IMG/VR virus record: IMGVR_UViG_3300036791_000665
Location: 1 to 40,376 of that record
Source: a virus
Reading direction: 5' to 3' (one strand)
DNA: 40,376 nucleotides
A model generated the notes under the pieces. It made no database searches and had not been told where the DNA came from. It was given only the letters and a program-made list of their open reading frames with translations. A program made the translations under genes and the position numbers. Positions 18,983 through 27,597 of this stretch are shown here, one piece after another. Within the stretch, counting starts at the first letter, position 1, and each line of letters begins with the position of its first letter.

Positions 18983-21502
18983 GTGCCAAAAACCGTAGCA
19001 GATCCCGACGAATTCCTACGCACCGCGCGCGAGCGCTACGACCGCGCCGAATCGGCTGAAAAGGCGATTCGCACGGCCGCGAACCGCGATTTGCGCTTTC
19101 TCGCGGGCGATCAATGGACCTCGCAGGATATCGCCGCGCGCTCAGACCCCGGCGGTAACCTGATCCGCCCGGCGCTCACCGTCAACAAGCTGCCGCCATT
19201 CGTCGATGGCATCACGAACGAGCAGCGCAAAAACCAGTCGGGCGCAAAGGTTTCACCGCAGGGCGGTGGCGCGGATCCGGCGACCGCTGAAATCTACGAA
19301 GGCTTAATCCGGCATATCGAATACATCTCGCAGGCCGATGTGGCCTACGATACCGGCTTCGATTACGCCGTGTCTTCGAGTTTTGGGTACTGGCGCTACG
19401 TGACCGAGTATGTCGATGACCGCTCGACCCATCAGGAAATCAAGGTCGCGCGGATCAAAGATCCGGCCATGGTGCGCTTCGACCCCGACGCCGAAGAAGT
19501 CGATTACTCCGATGCGAAATGGTGCTTTGTCTACCGCACGATGTCGAAGGAAGAGTTTAAGCGCCAGTATCCCGACTCGGAAACCGCGCAAACCGATTTT
19601 TCGCCTCCTGGCGGTTTTCAGGCGCAAGGCTGGATACAGGGCGACGACTGCACGGTAGCCGAGTACTGGCAGGTCGAAACCGAAACAAAGCAACTCTGGA
19701 TGTATCGCGGCACGCCCATGCCGGATGAAGATGAAGATGCAGGTCAGGCGCCGCAGGCCGCGCCGCCAGCGGTTCCCCAGGCGGGCGGCGCCGCGCAGCC
19801 GGTTTCCGGTGCGCCTGGCTTGCCCGGTGCTGCGCAGCAAGCCGCGCCTCCCGCGCAACCACCTGCGCCGCCCGCTGCACCGTACGACGCCGACGAAGAC
19901 GGCGTAGTAGTGCGCGGCTACTTCGAAGACGAGGAAGTTCCCGAGGGTTTCGAGCCCGACCTCGACGATGACGGCGAGCACGTGGGGCGCGAGGTCGATG
20001 TGCCAAACGTCTGGCGCTATGACATCAACGGGCACGAGGTTTTGGGCAAACCGAAGGCATGGGCGGGGCGCTATATCCCGATTGTGCCCGTGCTCGGCAA
20101 GGAAAAGTACGTCGAGGGCAAGCGGCACCTGTTCAGCGCGATCCGCTTTGCGCTCGACTCGCAGCAGCTTTACAACTACTACAAAACGACCGAAGCGGAA
20201 GTTATCCAGCTCACGCCGAAGAATCCGTATGTTGGCTACCTCGGGCAGTTCAAGACGATGCAAATGGAATGGTCAACGGCTAACACCATTCCGCGCCCAT
20301 ACCTCGAAGTCGATCCGGTAATGATTGGCGGCCAGGTCGCGCCGCTGCCCACGCGCCAACCCTATCAGCCTGCGACTGAGGCGCTGACGCTTGGCGCGGG
20401 CGAGGCAAACGAAGACATTAAGGCGACGACGGGACGCTTTGACCCATCGCGCGGGCAGGCAACGCCTAACGCCGATTCAGGCATCGCAATTGGGCGCTTA
20501 CAGCAGCAGGGCGACACTGCGACGTATCACTTTTTTTCGAACTTCCTGCGTTCGATGTGGCACGGCTACCGCATCCTGCTCGATCTGATCCCGAAAATCT
20601 ACGACACGCCGCGCGTGGTGCGCATTGTGCGCCCCGATGACCAGGCCGAGCTCGTCCAGATTAACCGCATGTTTACGGACAAGAACGGCAAACGCGTTAA
20701 ATACGACCTGCAGCAAGGGCTCTATGCCGTCGCGCTCAGCGTGCAGCCGGCCGCCGACACGCGCCGCCAGCAGGCGGCGAAAGACCTCGGCGCGCTCGCG
20801 CAGGCCGACCCGCAGAGCTTACCGCAGTGGGCCGACCTGTACGTGAAGCAATTAGACATCGGGCCGATTGGCGACGAAATCGCCGACCGCCTGACGCCGC
20901 CCGCGTTCCGCAAGCAGGACGGGCAGAACCCGCAGCAAATGCAGCAGGCGGCGCAGCAGCTAGTAGCGCAAAACCAGCAACTCACCGCGCAGGTTCACCA
21001 ACTCGCGCAGCAGCTTGAAACGAAGCAATACGACGCGCAGCAGAAAGACGCCGCGAACGCGCGCGACAACCAGACGAAGCTTGCGGTTTCCGCCATGCAG
21101 GAAGAAACCAGGCGCAACTCGGACGCGATCCGGCTTGCCATAGCAGAGATTACAACTAAGTACCAAACGCAAGGGCGCCTGCTGTCCGACGTCCTGGCCG
21201 CCAATACCGAACATGAGGCGATGGCGCACGAGCTCGCAACCGGCGCGCACGACCGCGCGCTCGCCGCGCATGGCGCGGATTCGGGTTTGCCGCAAGCGAA
21301 CCCGGATGGCACGCAGGGCGCGCCGCAGGCCGGGGGCGGCTCAGGCGCGCCCGGCGCAGGCGTGCCCGGCGGCGCATCTGGCGTTCCAGGCGATGAAGAT
21401 TTGATGCAAATGATGAACCCCGGGGCCTCACAGAGCGCGCCGGGGAACCCCGGCGCTACCGCCCAACCAGGCGCGGCGCAGGCGCAACCGCAGGGCGGAT
21501 AA
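18983..21502 (+). CDS. Portal protein (P22-like)
   Basis: 839 aa from GTG. The start VADPDEFLRTARERYDRAESAEKAIRTAANRDLRFLAGDQW...LTVNKLPPFVDGITNEQRKNQ is the P22-type portal N-terminus. The dodecamer forms the DNA port. Residues about 250-300 are an inserted Pro/Ala/Gln-rich disordered loop, followed by an acidic segment. The crown part (about 640-750) is Gln-rich coiled coil. The last 75 residues are collagen-like Gly/Ala/Pro. It sits where a portal should be, between terminase and scaffold. Confidence 0.9.
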   Translation: MPKTVADPDEFLRTARERYDRAESAEKAIRTAANRDLRFLAGDQWTSQDIAARSDPGGNLIRPALTVNKLPPFVDGITNEQRKNQSGAKVSPQGGGADPATAEIYEGLIRHIEYISQADVAYDTGFDYAVSSSFGYWRYVTEYVDDRSTHQEIKVARIKDPAMVRFDPDAEEVDYSDAKWCFVYRTMSKEEFKRQYPDSETAQTDFSPPGGFQAQGWIQGDDCTVAEYWQVETETKQLWMYRGTPMPDEDEDAGQAPQAAPPAVPQAGGAAQPVSGAPGLPGAAQQAAPPAQPPAPPAAPYDADEDGVVVRGYFEDEEVPEGFEPDLDDDGEHVGREVDVPNVWRYDINGHEVLGKPKAWAGRYIPIVPVLGKEKYVEGKRHLFSAIRFALDSQQLYNYYKTTEAEVIQLTPKNPYVGYLGQFKTMQMEWSTANTIPRPYLEVDPVMIGGQVAPLPTRQPYQPATEALTLGAGEANEDIKATTGRFDPSRGQATPNADSGIAIGRLQQQGDTATYHFFSNFLRSMWHGYRILLDLIPKIYDTPRVVRIVRPDDQAELVQINRMFTDKNGKRVKYDLQQGLYAVALSVQPAADTRRQQAAKDLGALAQADPQSLPQWADLYVKQLDIGPIGDEIADRLTPPAFRKQDGQNPQQMQQAAQQLVAQNQQLTAQVHQLAQQLETKQYDAQQKDAANARDNQTKLAVSAMQEETRRNSDAIRLAIAEITTKYQTQGRLLSDVLAANTEHEAMAHELATGAHDRALAAHGADSGLPQANPDGTQGAPQAGGGSGAPGAGVPGGASGVPGDEDLMQMMNPGASQSAPGNPGATAQPGAAQAQPQGG

Positions 21503-21514
21503 ACCCTCGCGCAC

Positions 21515-21534
21515 CGGGCGCGCGTAAACGCCCG
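21515..21534 (+). promoter_or_regulatory. Intergenic hairpin before the scaffold gene
   Basis: CGGGCG (21515-21520) pairs with CGCCCG (21529-21534) around an 8-base loop, with no T-run. It lies between the portal stop and CAGGAG at 21538-21543, the scaffold ribosome site. Possibly an RNA-stabilising element. Confidence 0.4.
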
Positions 21535-21548
21535 CGGCAGGAGTCACA

Positions 21549-22634
21549 ATGGCCGAAAACAAAACAACAGACCAAACCACCCAGGGCGCGGGCGCAGATA
21601 CCGGCGCGCAAACCCTCCGCGATGTCCCCGGCAACATCAGCGAGTATCAGAAATTCAAGGCCGATGGAGGACTGGAACATAACCAGCAACTCCAGGGCCG
21701 CGAAGCCGCGGTAGCAGCCGCGAAAGCGGCGGGTATTCTTCCCGAAGCCGACCAGGTGGAGGAGCACAAAAGCCGCAGCAATTTTCAGCGGCGTGTTTCG
21801 CGCCTGCAGCGCAAAATCGGCGAGCGCGATGCGCAAATCGCGGACCTCCAGAAGCGCGTATCAGCATCGGCGGCCGCCAGTGCAGCACCCGCGCAGAACG
21901 GAGCCCACGCGGCGAGCGCGGAGCGCGCAGGCGAGACGTCGCCTGCGGTGAAACCGAACGGCGAGGCGAAAACCCCGCCGCGGCCGAAGGAAGATGATTT
22001 CAAAACCTACGGCGAATTTGTCGAGGCGCTGACGGACTGGAAAACCGACCGCAAGCTTGAAGCGGCCGAGGCGAAACGCGCAGAAGATCGCGCCCGCTCA
22101 GAAGCCGAAAACAAAGGAAAGGCCGTAACCGATGCGCATAACCTGCGCGTTGACGAAGCGAAAACCCGCTATCCCGACTGGGATAAGGCCTTCAAAGGGC
22201 TCGATGACAACTCGTACACCGATCCTATGGTGGTTTTCATTTTTGAATCGGATCGCGGTCCCGATGTGACGTATTACCTCGCCACGCATCGCGAGGAACT
22301 GGAGCGCATCGCGAAGCTATCGCCCGTTCGCCAGGTGGCCGCGCTCGCGAAAATCGAGGAGCAGTTTGGAGATGCGGGCGACGAGGGCGAAGTGCCGCAG
22401 GACGATAAACCTGCGAAGAAACCCGCGACAATACCAGCCGACGACGAGGACGACGAGGAAGACGAAGAAGCGGAGCGCAAACCCAAACCGCGCGCCGCGG
22501 CTTCGAAAGCGCCGCCGCCGGCCAAGCCGTTAGGCGGGCGCGCCGCGCCGGCGGATCAAATGCCCGATCCGAAAGACTTTGCTGCGTACAGCAAATGGTC
22601 AAAACGTCAGGCCGAAAAGAATATCAAGCGATGA
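21549..22634 (+). CDS. Head scaffolding protein
   Basis: 361 aa, highly charged and nearly all helical. A helical coiled coil at about 70-105 (NFQRRVSRLQRKIGERDAQIADLQKRV) leads to a basic/acidic middle with the recurrent DDFKTYGEFVEALTDWKTDRKLE motif. The protein ends in an acidic Asp/Glu run and a Lys/Arg-rich C-terminus (SKWSKRQAEKNIKR). A basic C-terminal hook that binds coat protein is the P22-type scaffold design. It lies between portal and coat with a clear CAGGAG ribosome site. Confidence 0.85.
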   Translation: MAENKTTDQTTQGAGADTGAQTLRDVPGNISEYQKFKADGGLEHNQQLQGREAAVAAAKAAGILPEADQVEEHKSRSNFQRRVSRLQRKIGERDAQIADLQKRVSASAAASAAPAQNGAHAASAERAGETSPAVKPNGEAKTPPRPKEDDFKTYGEFVEALTDWKTDRKLEAAEAKRAEDRARSEAENKGKAVTDAHNLRVDEAKTRYPDWDKAFKGLDDNSYTDPMVVFIFESDRGPDVTYYLATHREELERIAKLSPVRQVAALAKIEEQFGDAGDEGEVPQDDKPAKKPATIPADDEDDEEDEEAERKPKPRAAASKAPPPAKPLGGRAAPADQMPDPKDFAAYSKWSKRQAEKNIKR

Positions 22635-23399
22635 CTAAGCTACGCGCTTCCGCTCGGATTCCATCCACTCGTCGGGATGGCGCGCGCGCTTTCGCCAATT
22701 GCAATCGGGGCAAAGGAACTGAAGGTTACGCAGATCGTTCGAACCGCCAAGGGCCAAGGGCATTATGTGGTCTACCTGGCACCCGTCCTTCAGTGATATC
22801 TGGCAAACCGGATTCGCGCACCGTCCTAGCTGCGAATCAAACAATGCGGCGAGCGCGACGCGCGACCCGTAGCGCTTTAGGTAGTGGTCCCGCGAAAGGT
22901 CCATCTTCTTTTGGCGGAACGCGGGTTCTGTGCGGCGGCGGACTTTATTGCGCTCATACGTCCATGCCCAATGCTTTTCCTTGTTCGCCTCGTACCACTT
23001 CTTTTCCGATATGCGGCCAAGGTGCCGGTTGGCTTTCTGCCAGGCGGATTTTTTCGGCTTTAGCACCTCGGCGTTTTTCCGTTCGTATTCAATGGCACGC
23101 TGGCGCATACAGGGCTTGCAGGTTCCTTGACGGCCATTCCGGCAGTGAATGGCTGGCCGATATTCCGTCAGCGGTTTCCATACTTCGCAGTTGTTGCACT
23201 CTCGCTCACCGGTTTCCAGGTTTGTTTTACCGCGCCTCGCTTTCTCGGGTCCGTGTTCCAGAGAGCGCTTACGGTTTAGCGCTGTCTGCTGATTGTTTCG
23301 ACACTGCCTGCATTGCCAGCGCCGCCCCCCCGAGGATGTGGGGCTTGGTTGGAAATCATCAAGCGATTTTGATATGAGGCATTGGCTGCATTCGCGCAT
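22635..23399 (-). CDS. HNH homing-type endonuclease, antisense in head operon
   Basis: 254 aa from ATG 23399, with AAGGGAG a few bases upstream. The N-terminus has two zinc-knuckle pairs (CSQC...CRQC, then CNNC...CKPC) that likely bind DNA. The middle is Lys/Arg-rich helix. The C-terminus is the HNH nuclease: GRCANPVCQISLKDGCQVDHIMPLALGGSNDLRNLQFLCPDCNWRKR, with the DH pair, the N and the zinc cysteines visible. Its stop touches the scaffold stop, and the whole gene separates scaffold from coat. It reads as a freestanding homing endonuclease that spreads into this intergenic site. Confidence 0.9.
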   Translation of the reverse strand: MRECSQCLISKSLDDFQPSPTSSGGRRWQCRQCRNNQQTALNRKRSLEHGPEKARRGKTNLETGERECNNCEVWKPLTEYRPAIHCRNGRQGTCKPCMRQRAIEYERKNAEVLKPKKSAWQKANRHLGRISEKKWYEANKEKHWAWTYERNKVRRRTEPAFRQKKMDLSRDHYLKRYGSRVALAALFDSQLGRCANPVCQISLKDGCQVDHIMPLALGGSNDLRNLQFLCPDCNWRKRARHPDEWMESERKRVA

Positions 23400-23569
23400 T
23401 GTCACTCCCTTAATTGTGGCGTGCGGCGAGGGGCTTTCCAAGTCCCGCAGTACTAGCCAGAACCCCTATATTTACAGCCTGTCCAGCACAGTTTCTATGC
23501 TGCGTTTTCTCCGTGAATCAAGCCGGTCCCGGAGGCCGGAACACTTCCAATTCACAGGAGAAACTACAA

Positions 23570-24796
23570 ATGCCGAATCAATACAATGTTTGGCAGGTCT
23601 ACACCAACGAAACGCTCATGATCCTGAAAAACAAACTTCAGCTTCTGGGCAACGTCAACCGCGACAACGAGTATCTATTCGCAAAGAAGGGCATGAAGGC
23701 GGGCAACTCCGTGAACCTGCGCTATCCGGCGCGGTTTCTCGGGCGCTCGGGCGAAACCTACACGCCTGAGTCTTACGCCGAAACGTCCTACAGCCTGGTT
23801 ATCAGGCCATTGCAGGGCGTGGACGTTGATCTTCCATCAACCGACTGGACGTTATCCCTGGATGACGTTAAAAAGCGCGTGCTTGCGCCAGCGGCCGCGC
23901 AGCTCGCAAACAACATCGAGCGCGATTGCCTGCAAATCGCACGCGCGAATATTTCGAACACCGTGGGCGCGGCGGGTTCGATTCCCAACACGCTCAAAAC
24001 GTACAACCAGGCGCGGGCAATGCTCGTTAACGAGGGCTTTCCCGACGACACAACCAACTGTCTGATGATTTCGCCCGATATGCAGGTCGAAATCGCAAAC
24101 AGCATGTCAACGCTGTTCAATCCCGCGGCGACAGTGGACACCGTGTTTAAACGCGGTTTGCTCGGTGAAGGCTACGGGTTCAAGTGGTACGAATCCGCTA
24201 ACCTCTGGATGCAGGGCGCAGGCACGCGCGTCGCGTCGGCGGGTACGCTTTCCGCTTCGCCCGCTTCGGGCTCGTCAACATTTGCGGTTACCGGTTTCGG
24301 CGCGAGCGCAACCATACTCGCGGGCGAAACATTCACACTCGCGGCCAGCAACGCGGTGAACCCGATGGTACGGCAATCGCTCGGCAAACTGCGCCACTTC
24401 ACCGTTACGCAAACGGTGACGCTCAGCGCAGGCGGCACCGGCAATTTGCAGGTTTCGCCCGCGATCCAGTACGGCGCGACTAATGCATTCGCCAACGTGG
24501 ACAGCCAGCCAGGCGCTAATGCCGCAATCGTGTTCGACCAGATTGCGAGCACGAATTCCATGCAGGGGCTCGCGTGGTCACCGGAAGCGCTTACCTGGGC
24601 GTGTATCAACCAGGAAGACCCGAGCGAAACGAACGCCGAGTGTTATTTCGCGACCGACCCGGAAACCAGCATTCAGTTGCGCTTTGCGCGCCAGTGGGAA
24701 GGCCGCACGAACAACTACATCAACCGCTATGACGTGCTCTATGCCTTCGGCGTGCCGTACCCAACGGGCGCGGTTCGCGTGTGGAGCGCAACATAG
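23570..24796 (+). CDS. Major capsid protein (P22 coat family)
   Basis: 408 aa, MPNQYNVWQVYTNETLMILKNKLQLLGNVNRDNEYLF..., with FAKKGMKAGNSVNLRYPARF and the Ig-like insertion (about 220-300, Thr/Ser/Gly-rich) typical of the P22 coat protein (430 aa in P22). The end QWEGRTNNYINRYDVLYAFGV is also characteristic. ATG 23570 follows ACAGGAG closely. It builds the T=7 icosahedral shell with the scaffold encoded just upstream, interrupted only by the HNH gene. Confidence 0.9.
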   Translation: MPNQYNVWQVYTNETLMILKNKLQLLGNVNRDNEYLFAKKGMKAGNSVNLRYPARFLGRSGETYTPESYAETSYSLVIRPLQGVDVDLPSTDWTLSLDDVKKRVLAPAAAQLANNIERDCLQIARANISNTVGAAGSIPNTLKTYNQARAMLVNEGFPDDTTNCLMISPDMQVEIANSMSTLFNPAATVDTVFKRGLLGEGYGFKWYESANLWMQGAGTRVASAGTLSASPASGSSTFAVTGFGASATILAGETFTLAASNAVNPMVRQSLGKLRHFTVTQTVTLSAGGTGNLQVSPAIQYGATNAFANVDSQPGANAAIVFDQIASTNSMQGLAWSPEALTWACINQEDPSETNAECYFATDPETSIQLRFARQWEGRTNNYINRYDVLYAFGVPYPTGAVRVWSAT

Positions 24797-24833
24797 CGCA
24801 AGGGCTTTCAGGAAAGGAAAAAAGGAAAATAAC

Positions 24834-25283
24834 ATGCCATTGAATACACCCGGCTCTACCGCCCAGATGCCCGTACCGCTGCCGCCCACGCCCGATGTGA
24901 CGCGCGGCTATCCAAAGACGCTTTACCACGTCATCACCGACGACCCCGGCTATACAGCCGTCGCCGCGCTCAACTTCGCCGCGTTCAACATGCTGTTGTC
25001 TACGGGCGAATGGGTGGAAAGCGCAGACGCCGCGCTCGCGCTCGGCAAACCCGCGAGCCAGTTCCCGCGCCTTAAATACCAGTGGAGCGACCAGCCGCCC
25101 GGTTTCACTTACGTGCGCCTCGAATCGGCGGACGATGAGGCGGCGCTAACGGGCACCTGGTATGACACGCCAACCGCGGCGATCGCGGCGCATGGCAATA
25201 CGCCCGCCCACCCGCCTGCGCATAACCCGCCCGCGGCGAAGCCGCCCGAGGACGACGAGAGCACGCGGCGCGCGCGTCGGTAA
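24834..25283 (+). CDS. Hypothetical virion-operon protein
   Basis: 149 aa from ATG 24834, with AAAGGA runs upstream. A Pro-rich start is followed by DVTRGYPKTLYHVITDDPGYTAVAALNFAAFNMLLSTGEWVESADAALAL, then a Pro-rich disordered tail ending in Arg residues. It lies between coat and the tail-adaptor gene, where P22-like phages carry a small head-decoration or completion protein. No motif proves either. Confidence 0.6.
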   Translation: MPLNTPGSTAQMPVPLPPTPDVTRGYPKTLYHVITDDPGYTAVAALNFAAFNMLLSTGEWVESADAALALGKPASQFPRLKYQWSDQPPGFTYVRLESADDEAALTGTWYDTPTAAIAAHGNTPAHPPAHNPPAAKPPEDDESTRRARR

Positions 25284-25301
25284 AACCCGCGAGGTATTGA
25301 C

Positions 25302-26096
25302 ATGACCGTTATGGACCTGATGACCGAGGCGCTTTTAACCTGCAACATCATTGGCGCGGGCAATCTTACGCCGACTGACCAGCAGGCGAGCGTAGCCATG
25401 AAGTGCCTGACGGGCCTCGTCGATACCTCAAACGCCGATCCGCTGCGCGGGCTAACCGCGCAGCGGGCGACGTTCCCGCTTATACCGCCGAAGCAGGCTT
25501 ACACGATCGGGCCGGATCCGGCGCTCGATATCAACGCGCCGCGCCCGCAAAAGATTCTGCGCGCTAACGTGATCGATCTGACGGCGCAACCTAACCCGAC
25601 ACACAACCCCATGCGCGTGCTCGAATGGCACGAATACGAAGCCTCGGGACTGCGCAACACCGGTACGCCCTTGCCAACCGCGCTCTGGTACGACCGCGGC
25701 TATGGCGCGATTCCGAACCCGACAAACCCGCCAGACAACGACTTACCGGTTCCCGGTTTCGGCACGATAATGATTCTCGGCCTGCCAACAGCGCTCAACC
25801 CGGTTGAATTCTGGGCCGCGCAGCCGCTTACGCAGGCGACGACTTACTTCGATGATCTGATTTTTCCGCCGGGCTATTACGAGTACCTGCTTTATGGTAC
25901 CTGCGTGCGCATTTACCCGCGCTTCGGGCGCGCCGTCGATCAAACCATCGCCGCGCTTTACCAGGACGCCAAGCAGACGGTAGAAAGCGCGAACAGCGTG
26001 GCCGCGCCGCCGATGTCTACAGACTCGGGGCTGCCGCGCGCGCGGCCGGGTTACTGGGACGGCCGCGCAAACGTGTGGGTAACGCGGAACCGCTGA
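25302..26096 (+). CDS. Head-to-tail adaptor, P22 gp4-like
   Basis: 264 aa. Begins MTVMDLMTEALLTCNIIGAGNLTPTDQQASVAMKCLTGLVDT, then a beta-rich middle (LIPPKQAYTIGPDPALDI) and YYEYLLYGTCVRIYPRFGRAVDQTIAALYQDAKQTVESANS. The helical start (..A....G....G...T..d...A...LN.L......) and place match the tail-accessory protein that seals the portal after packaging. P22 gp4 also carries muralytic activity; no such site is visible here. One base separates it from the next gene. Confidence 0.75.
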   Translation: MTVMDLMTEALLTCNIIGAGNLTPTDQQASVAMKCLTGLVDTSNADPLRGLTAQRATFPLIPPKQAYTIGPDPALDINAPRPQKILRANVIDLTAQPNPTHNPMRVLEWHEYEASGLRNTGTPLPTALWYDRGYGAIPNPTNPPDNDLPVPGFGTIMILGLPTALNPVEFWAAQPLTQATTYFDDLIFPPGYYEYLLYGTCVRIYPRFGRAVDQTIAALYQDAKQTVESANSVAAPPMSTDSGLPRARPGYWDGRANVWVTRNR

Positions 26097-26097
26097 T

Positions 26098-27597
26098 ATG
26101 GCCGAATATCCGGGCTTTTGCGAAGGCACCTACCCCGCCAGGAGTTTCGCGGTTTCGGTTGACCGCACTATAAATTTCTACCCCGAAATTGTCGAATCGC
26201 GCAAAGGCAAATCGCTCGTCAATTTTTACCCGACCCCCGGCTTAATCCTCGCCGCCGACTGCTCGGCGCTCGGCGCGGGGCGCGGCGCGTTTGCGCTCGA
26301 CGGGCGCCAGTGGGCGGTAATCGGCGGAACGCTCGTCGAATTCAACGAACTGGGCGTAATGGCTGAGTATCCCGGCCTCGCGGTGGACGAAAACCCGGCG
26401 GTACTCGTCGCGAACGCGAAAACGCCCACGCAAATCATGATTGCCTCGGGCGGCCAGGGCTACATTTTCGACACCGGCGCAAATACGCTTGCGCAAATCA
26501 CGGGCGGCACCGATACCGATCCAGACGGTAACCCTGGCGTGTTTTTAGGCGCGTCAGGCATCGCGTTTCTGGATAACTACCTGATTGCGCTTACGCCCGA
26601 TTCACGCGCTTTTCAGATATCGAACCTCGCCGACGGCATGAAGTGGTCACCCGAGGACGTTTCCACAAACAACGGATCAGCCGACAAAGTAAAAGCGGTG
26701 ATTTCAGACCATGAATACCTCTATTTCATGGGCTCGAAGCGCATCGCAGTATACGCCAATTCGGGCGGCAGCAGTACTAATAACTTCCCCATCGTGCCCG
26801 TGCCAGGCGCATTCATCGAAATGGGCGTGCGCGCGCCCTACAGCCTGCAACGCATCGACAACACGCTTATGTGGTATGGCGAGAATGAGCACGGCGCGGG
26901 CGTGGTTTACCGCGCCGAGGGCTTCTCGCCGCGGCGCGTTTCCACGCACGCAATAGAAGCGGTGTGGGGCGGCTACGGGCTCGATACCGACGCGATCGCG
27001 TTTACGCAGCAGCGCGACGGGCATACGTTCTACCGGCTCACGTTCCCCTCGCAGGATCAGACGTGGGTGTATGACCTCGCAACGGATATGTGGCACGAGC
27101 GCGCCGTATGGGACGCGGTAAACGCGCGCTGGCATGCGCAGACGCAGCGGTTTCACTGCTACGCGACGGGCGCGGCGAATGTGCGCTACTTCGTCGTCGG
27201 CGTCGATGGCAAGATATACCGCGAAGCGAACGACGTTTACACCGAAGACGGCCGCTTTATCCGGCGCGTGCGCATTCCGCCCGTCATCTACGACCAGAAC
27301 AAAATGCAATTCGTTTCGCGGCTCGAAATCGTCGTGCAGCCGGGTATCGGTCTCGACGGCGACCCGGCCGCGCCCGGCGCTAACCCGCAAATGACGCTGC
27401 GCTATTCGGGCGACTCGGGGCAAAACTGGTCGAGCGAGATGACGGCATCGGCCGGGCGCAGCGGGCAAACGGACAAGAAAATCGTTTTCGATCAGCTGGG
27501 AAGCGGCACGGCGTGGGTGCCTGAAATCTCAGTCACCGATCCGGTTAACTGGGTGCTTGTTTCCGCGCAGATTGAAAAGACTTCCGGTAACTGGTAA
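26098..27597 (+). CDS. Packaged-DNA stabilisation / tail hub, P22 gp10-like
   Basis: 499 aa. MAEYPGFCEGTYPARSFAVSVDRTINFYPEIVESRKGKSLVNFYPTPGL is the signature start of the gp10 stabilisation family (INFYPE...K...L..TPGL). It continues as repeated beta blades (LVANAKTPTQIMIASGGQGYIFDTG; ISNLADGMKWSPED; WVYDLATDMWHERA), as expected for a beta-propeller hub. It plugs the portal-adaptor and carries the fibres. Length agrees with P22 gp10 (472 aa). Confidence 0.85.
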   Translation: MAEYPGFCEGTYPARSFAVSVDRTINFYPEIVESRKGKSLVNFYPTPGLILAADCSALGAGRGAFALDGRQWAVIGGTLVEFNELGVMAEYPGLAVDENPAVLVANAKTPTQIMIASGGQGYIFDTGANTLAQITGGTDTDPDGNPGVFLGASGIAFLDNYLIALTPDSRAFQISNLADGMKWSPEDVSTNNGSADKVKAVISDHEYLYFMGSKRIAVYANSGGSSTNNFPIVPVPGAFIEMGVRAPYSLQRIDNTLMWYGENEHGAGVVYRAEGFSPRRVSTHAIEAVWGGYGLDTDAIAFTQQRDGHTFYRLTFPSQDQTWVYDLATDMWHERAVWDAVNARWHAQTQRFHCYATGAANVRYFVVGVDGKIYREANDVYTEDGRFIRRVRIPPVIYDQNKMQFVSRLEIVVQPGIGLDGDPAAPGANPQMTLRYSGDSGQNWSSEMTASAGRSGQTDKKIVFDQLGSGTAWVPEISVTDPVNWVLVSAQIEKTSGNW

